Origin: UBA2897 sp036733925
GTDB taxonomy: Bacteria > Bacillota > Negativicutes > Selenomonadales > Selenomonadaceae
Reading direction: 5' to 3'
Assembly (NCBI GenBank): GCA_036733925.1
Contig: DAIMZO010000015.1
Span: forward strand, 1 to 49,322
DNA length: 49,322 bases
Shown here piece by piece: positions 48,472 through 49,322 of this stretch. The notes beneath the pieces are model-generated. The model did no database searches, had not been told where the DNA came from, and worked only from the letters and a program-made list of their open reading frames with translations. Position 1 is the first letter of the stretch. Each line of letters starts with the position of its first letter. The position numbers and the translations under genes were made by a program.

Positions 48472-49191
48472 ATGGCCGATAAGAAGCTTGTGGAGAACGG
48501 AAAAGACCGGACGGATCTGTTCATCCGGCATTTCTCATTCTGGCCGCATCTGACGGATGCGCAAAAGGATCTGTTGAGCCAGCATACGCGCACGGTGCAT
48601 TATGCGAAGGGCGAGGCCGTCCATCGCGGCACGTTCGACTGCATCGGTGTCATGCTCGTGAAGACCGGGCAGCTCCGCATCTACACGCTTTCTGAGGACG
48701 GGCGGGACGTGACCCTGCACCGCCTGTTCCCCGGGGATATCGGCATCATGTCGGCCACCTGCGTATTCCCGGCGGTCACGTTCGATGTCTATATCGACGC
48801 GGTCGAGGACACCGAGATTCTGCTGACGGATGCCCAGACGTTCAAGCGCCTTTCTGACGAGAATATCTACGTCAAGGAGTTCGGCTATGAGACGGCCGCG
48901 AGCCGCCTCTCCGAAATGCTCTGGCGCATGCAGCAGATCCTGTTCCTGTCTGCGGACCGCCGGCTTGCCGTGTTCCTGCTCGAGGAGCGCGCGAAAACGA
49001 AGAGCGACGATATCCGCCTGACGCATGAGCAGATCGCGCAGTTCATGGGCAGCGCCCGCGAGGTCGTGAGCCGCCTCATGAAATATTTCAATCAGGAAGG
49101 CTATGTCAGATCGGGGCGCGGCCGCCTGCGGATCCTCGACCCGGAGGGGCTCAAGGAACTCGCCGGTGACGCGGCGCGGATCCCGGAATAA
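48472..49191 (+). CDS. Crp/Fnr-family transcriptional regulator
   Basis: The 239-aa protein has a cyclic-nucleotide-type beta-roll (about 20-135, GQLRIYTLSEDGRDVTLHRLFPGDIGIMSATCV), a dimer helix (about 140-165) and a winged-helix HTH (about 175-230, LTHEQIAQFMGSAREVVSRLMKYF). There is no four-cysteine cluster, so it is not a classical Fnr; two single Cys residues (near 61 and 101) could be redox-sensitive. Linked to a disulfide reductase, it may sense redox or oxygen. Its targets are unknown. Confidence 0.92.
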   Translation: MADKKLVENGKDRTDLFIRHFSFWPHLTDAQKDLLSQHTRTVHYAKGEAVHRGTFDCIGVMLVKTGQLRIYTLSEDGRDVTLHRLFPGDIGIMSATCVFPAVTFDVYIDAVEDTEILLTDAQTFKRLSDENIYVKEFGYETAASRLSEMLWRMQQILFLSADRRLAVFLLEERAKTKSDDIRLTHEQIAQFMGSAREVVSRLMKYFNQEGYVRSGRGRLRILDPEGLKELAGDAARIPE

Positions 49192-49198
49192 AGATAGC

Positions 49199-49246
49199 AA
49201 AAGGGGCTGTCGCACGATATTTTTCGTTCGTGCGACAGCCCCTTTT
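49199..49246. terminator. bidirectional terminator after the Crp/Fnr gene
   Basis: AAAAGGGGCTGTCGCACGA and TCGTGCGACAGCCCCTTTT pair over a long stem, with A- and T-runs on the two sides. Confidence 0.93.
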
Positions 49247-49284
49247 CTATGTGTTTCTGGGGGTGAAGCTCGGGCCATGCGGAA

Positions 49285-49322
49285 TCAGGGAACGAGGGAT
49301 TGGTAGAGGCGCATGAGGTGGG
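49285..49322 (-). CDS. possible 3' end of a gene on the - strand (cut by the window edge)
   Basis: A frame reading HLMRLYQSLVP then stop enters from the right edge. It is convergent with the Crp/Fnr gene and behind the shared terminator, as expected for a gene end. Only about 11 codons are visible, so no family can be named. Confidence 0.3.
   Translation of the reverse strand, partial: HLMRLYQSLVP

Overview
The window looks like a chromosomal stretch from a diderm Firmicute of the Negativicutes, probably Selenomonadales. Coding DNA is GC-rich with AT-rich intergenic gaps. Two outer-membrane-type porins carry an N-terminal SLH domain and end in an aromatic residue, which is the Negativicutes way of tethering the outer membrane. 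Housekeeping neighbours (metG-tatD-yabE order, TnpB, VanW) fit a Firmicute. Genus cannot be decided from the sequence alone.

Layout. 0-2.1 kb: right part of an IS200/IS605-type element (TnpB C-terminus plus right end) abutting a VanW-family gene, then an orphan HicB antitoxin. 2.2-11.7 kb: tRNA-Gln followed by exported pectin-degrading functions on the + strand: SGNH esterase, small secreted protein, SLH porin, exo-polygalacturonase (GH28), pectin methylesterase (CE8), a second GH28 and an alpha/beta-hydrolase esterase. 11.8-19.4 kb (- strand): SLH porin, GH9 cellulase, small secreted protein, and a two-partner secretion pair (TpsB, TpsA). The TpsA gene contains a 100-N assembly gap that sits in a duplicated TPS domain. 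19.5-32 kb: a beta-glucan/xyloglucan-type utilisation cluster: GH31 alpha-xylosidase, GH1 6-phospho-beta-glucosidase and PTS EIIC (- strand), RpiR regulator, then GPH sugar transporter, PTS EIIB and EIIA (+ strand), then GH2 and GH5 (- strand). 32.2-34.5 kb: tRNA-Gly and a decayed Wadjet (JetA/JetB) remnant with no JetC or JetD. 34.6-38.4 kb: metG, tatD, yabE-like. 38.5-42.1 kb: TAXI-type TRAP transporter with DUF1850. 42.2-46.7 kb: LacI regulator, kdgK, kduI, kduD, kdgA. 46.9-49.3 kb: conserved hypothetical, thioredoxin-reductase-like flavoprotein, Crp/Fnr regulator.

How it works together. Exported esterases and exo-polygalacturonases would strip methyl and acetyl groups from pectin and release short galacturonides. 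The KDG operon at 42-47 kb would channel deoxyketuronate intermediates into pyruvate and glyceraldehyde-3-phosphate. GH9, GH5 and GH2 are exported and would cut beta-glucans or xyloglucan side chains. Oligosaccharides enter through porins, then through the PTS (processed by GH1) or the GPH symporter (processed by GH31 inside the cell). The TPS exoprotein is co-transcribed with the cellulase and porin and is a candidate plant-fibre surface protein.

The strongest new observation is a promoter architecture shared by the four operons of the 19-32 kb cluster: CTGTAAC(A/G), then exactly 24 bases, then a TTGATT or TTGAGT -35 box, with CAATC at a fixed place inside the 24-base spacer in three of four. 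This points to one activator controlling the porin-GH9-TPS, GH31-GH1-EIIC, GPH-EIIB-EIIA and GH2-GH5 operons together.
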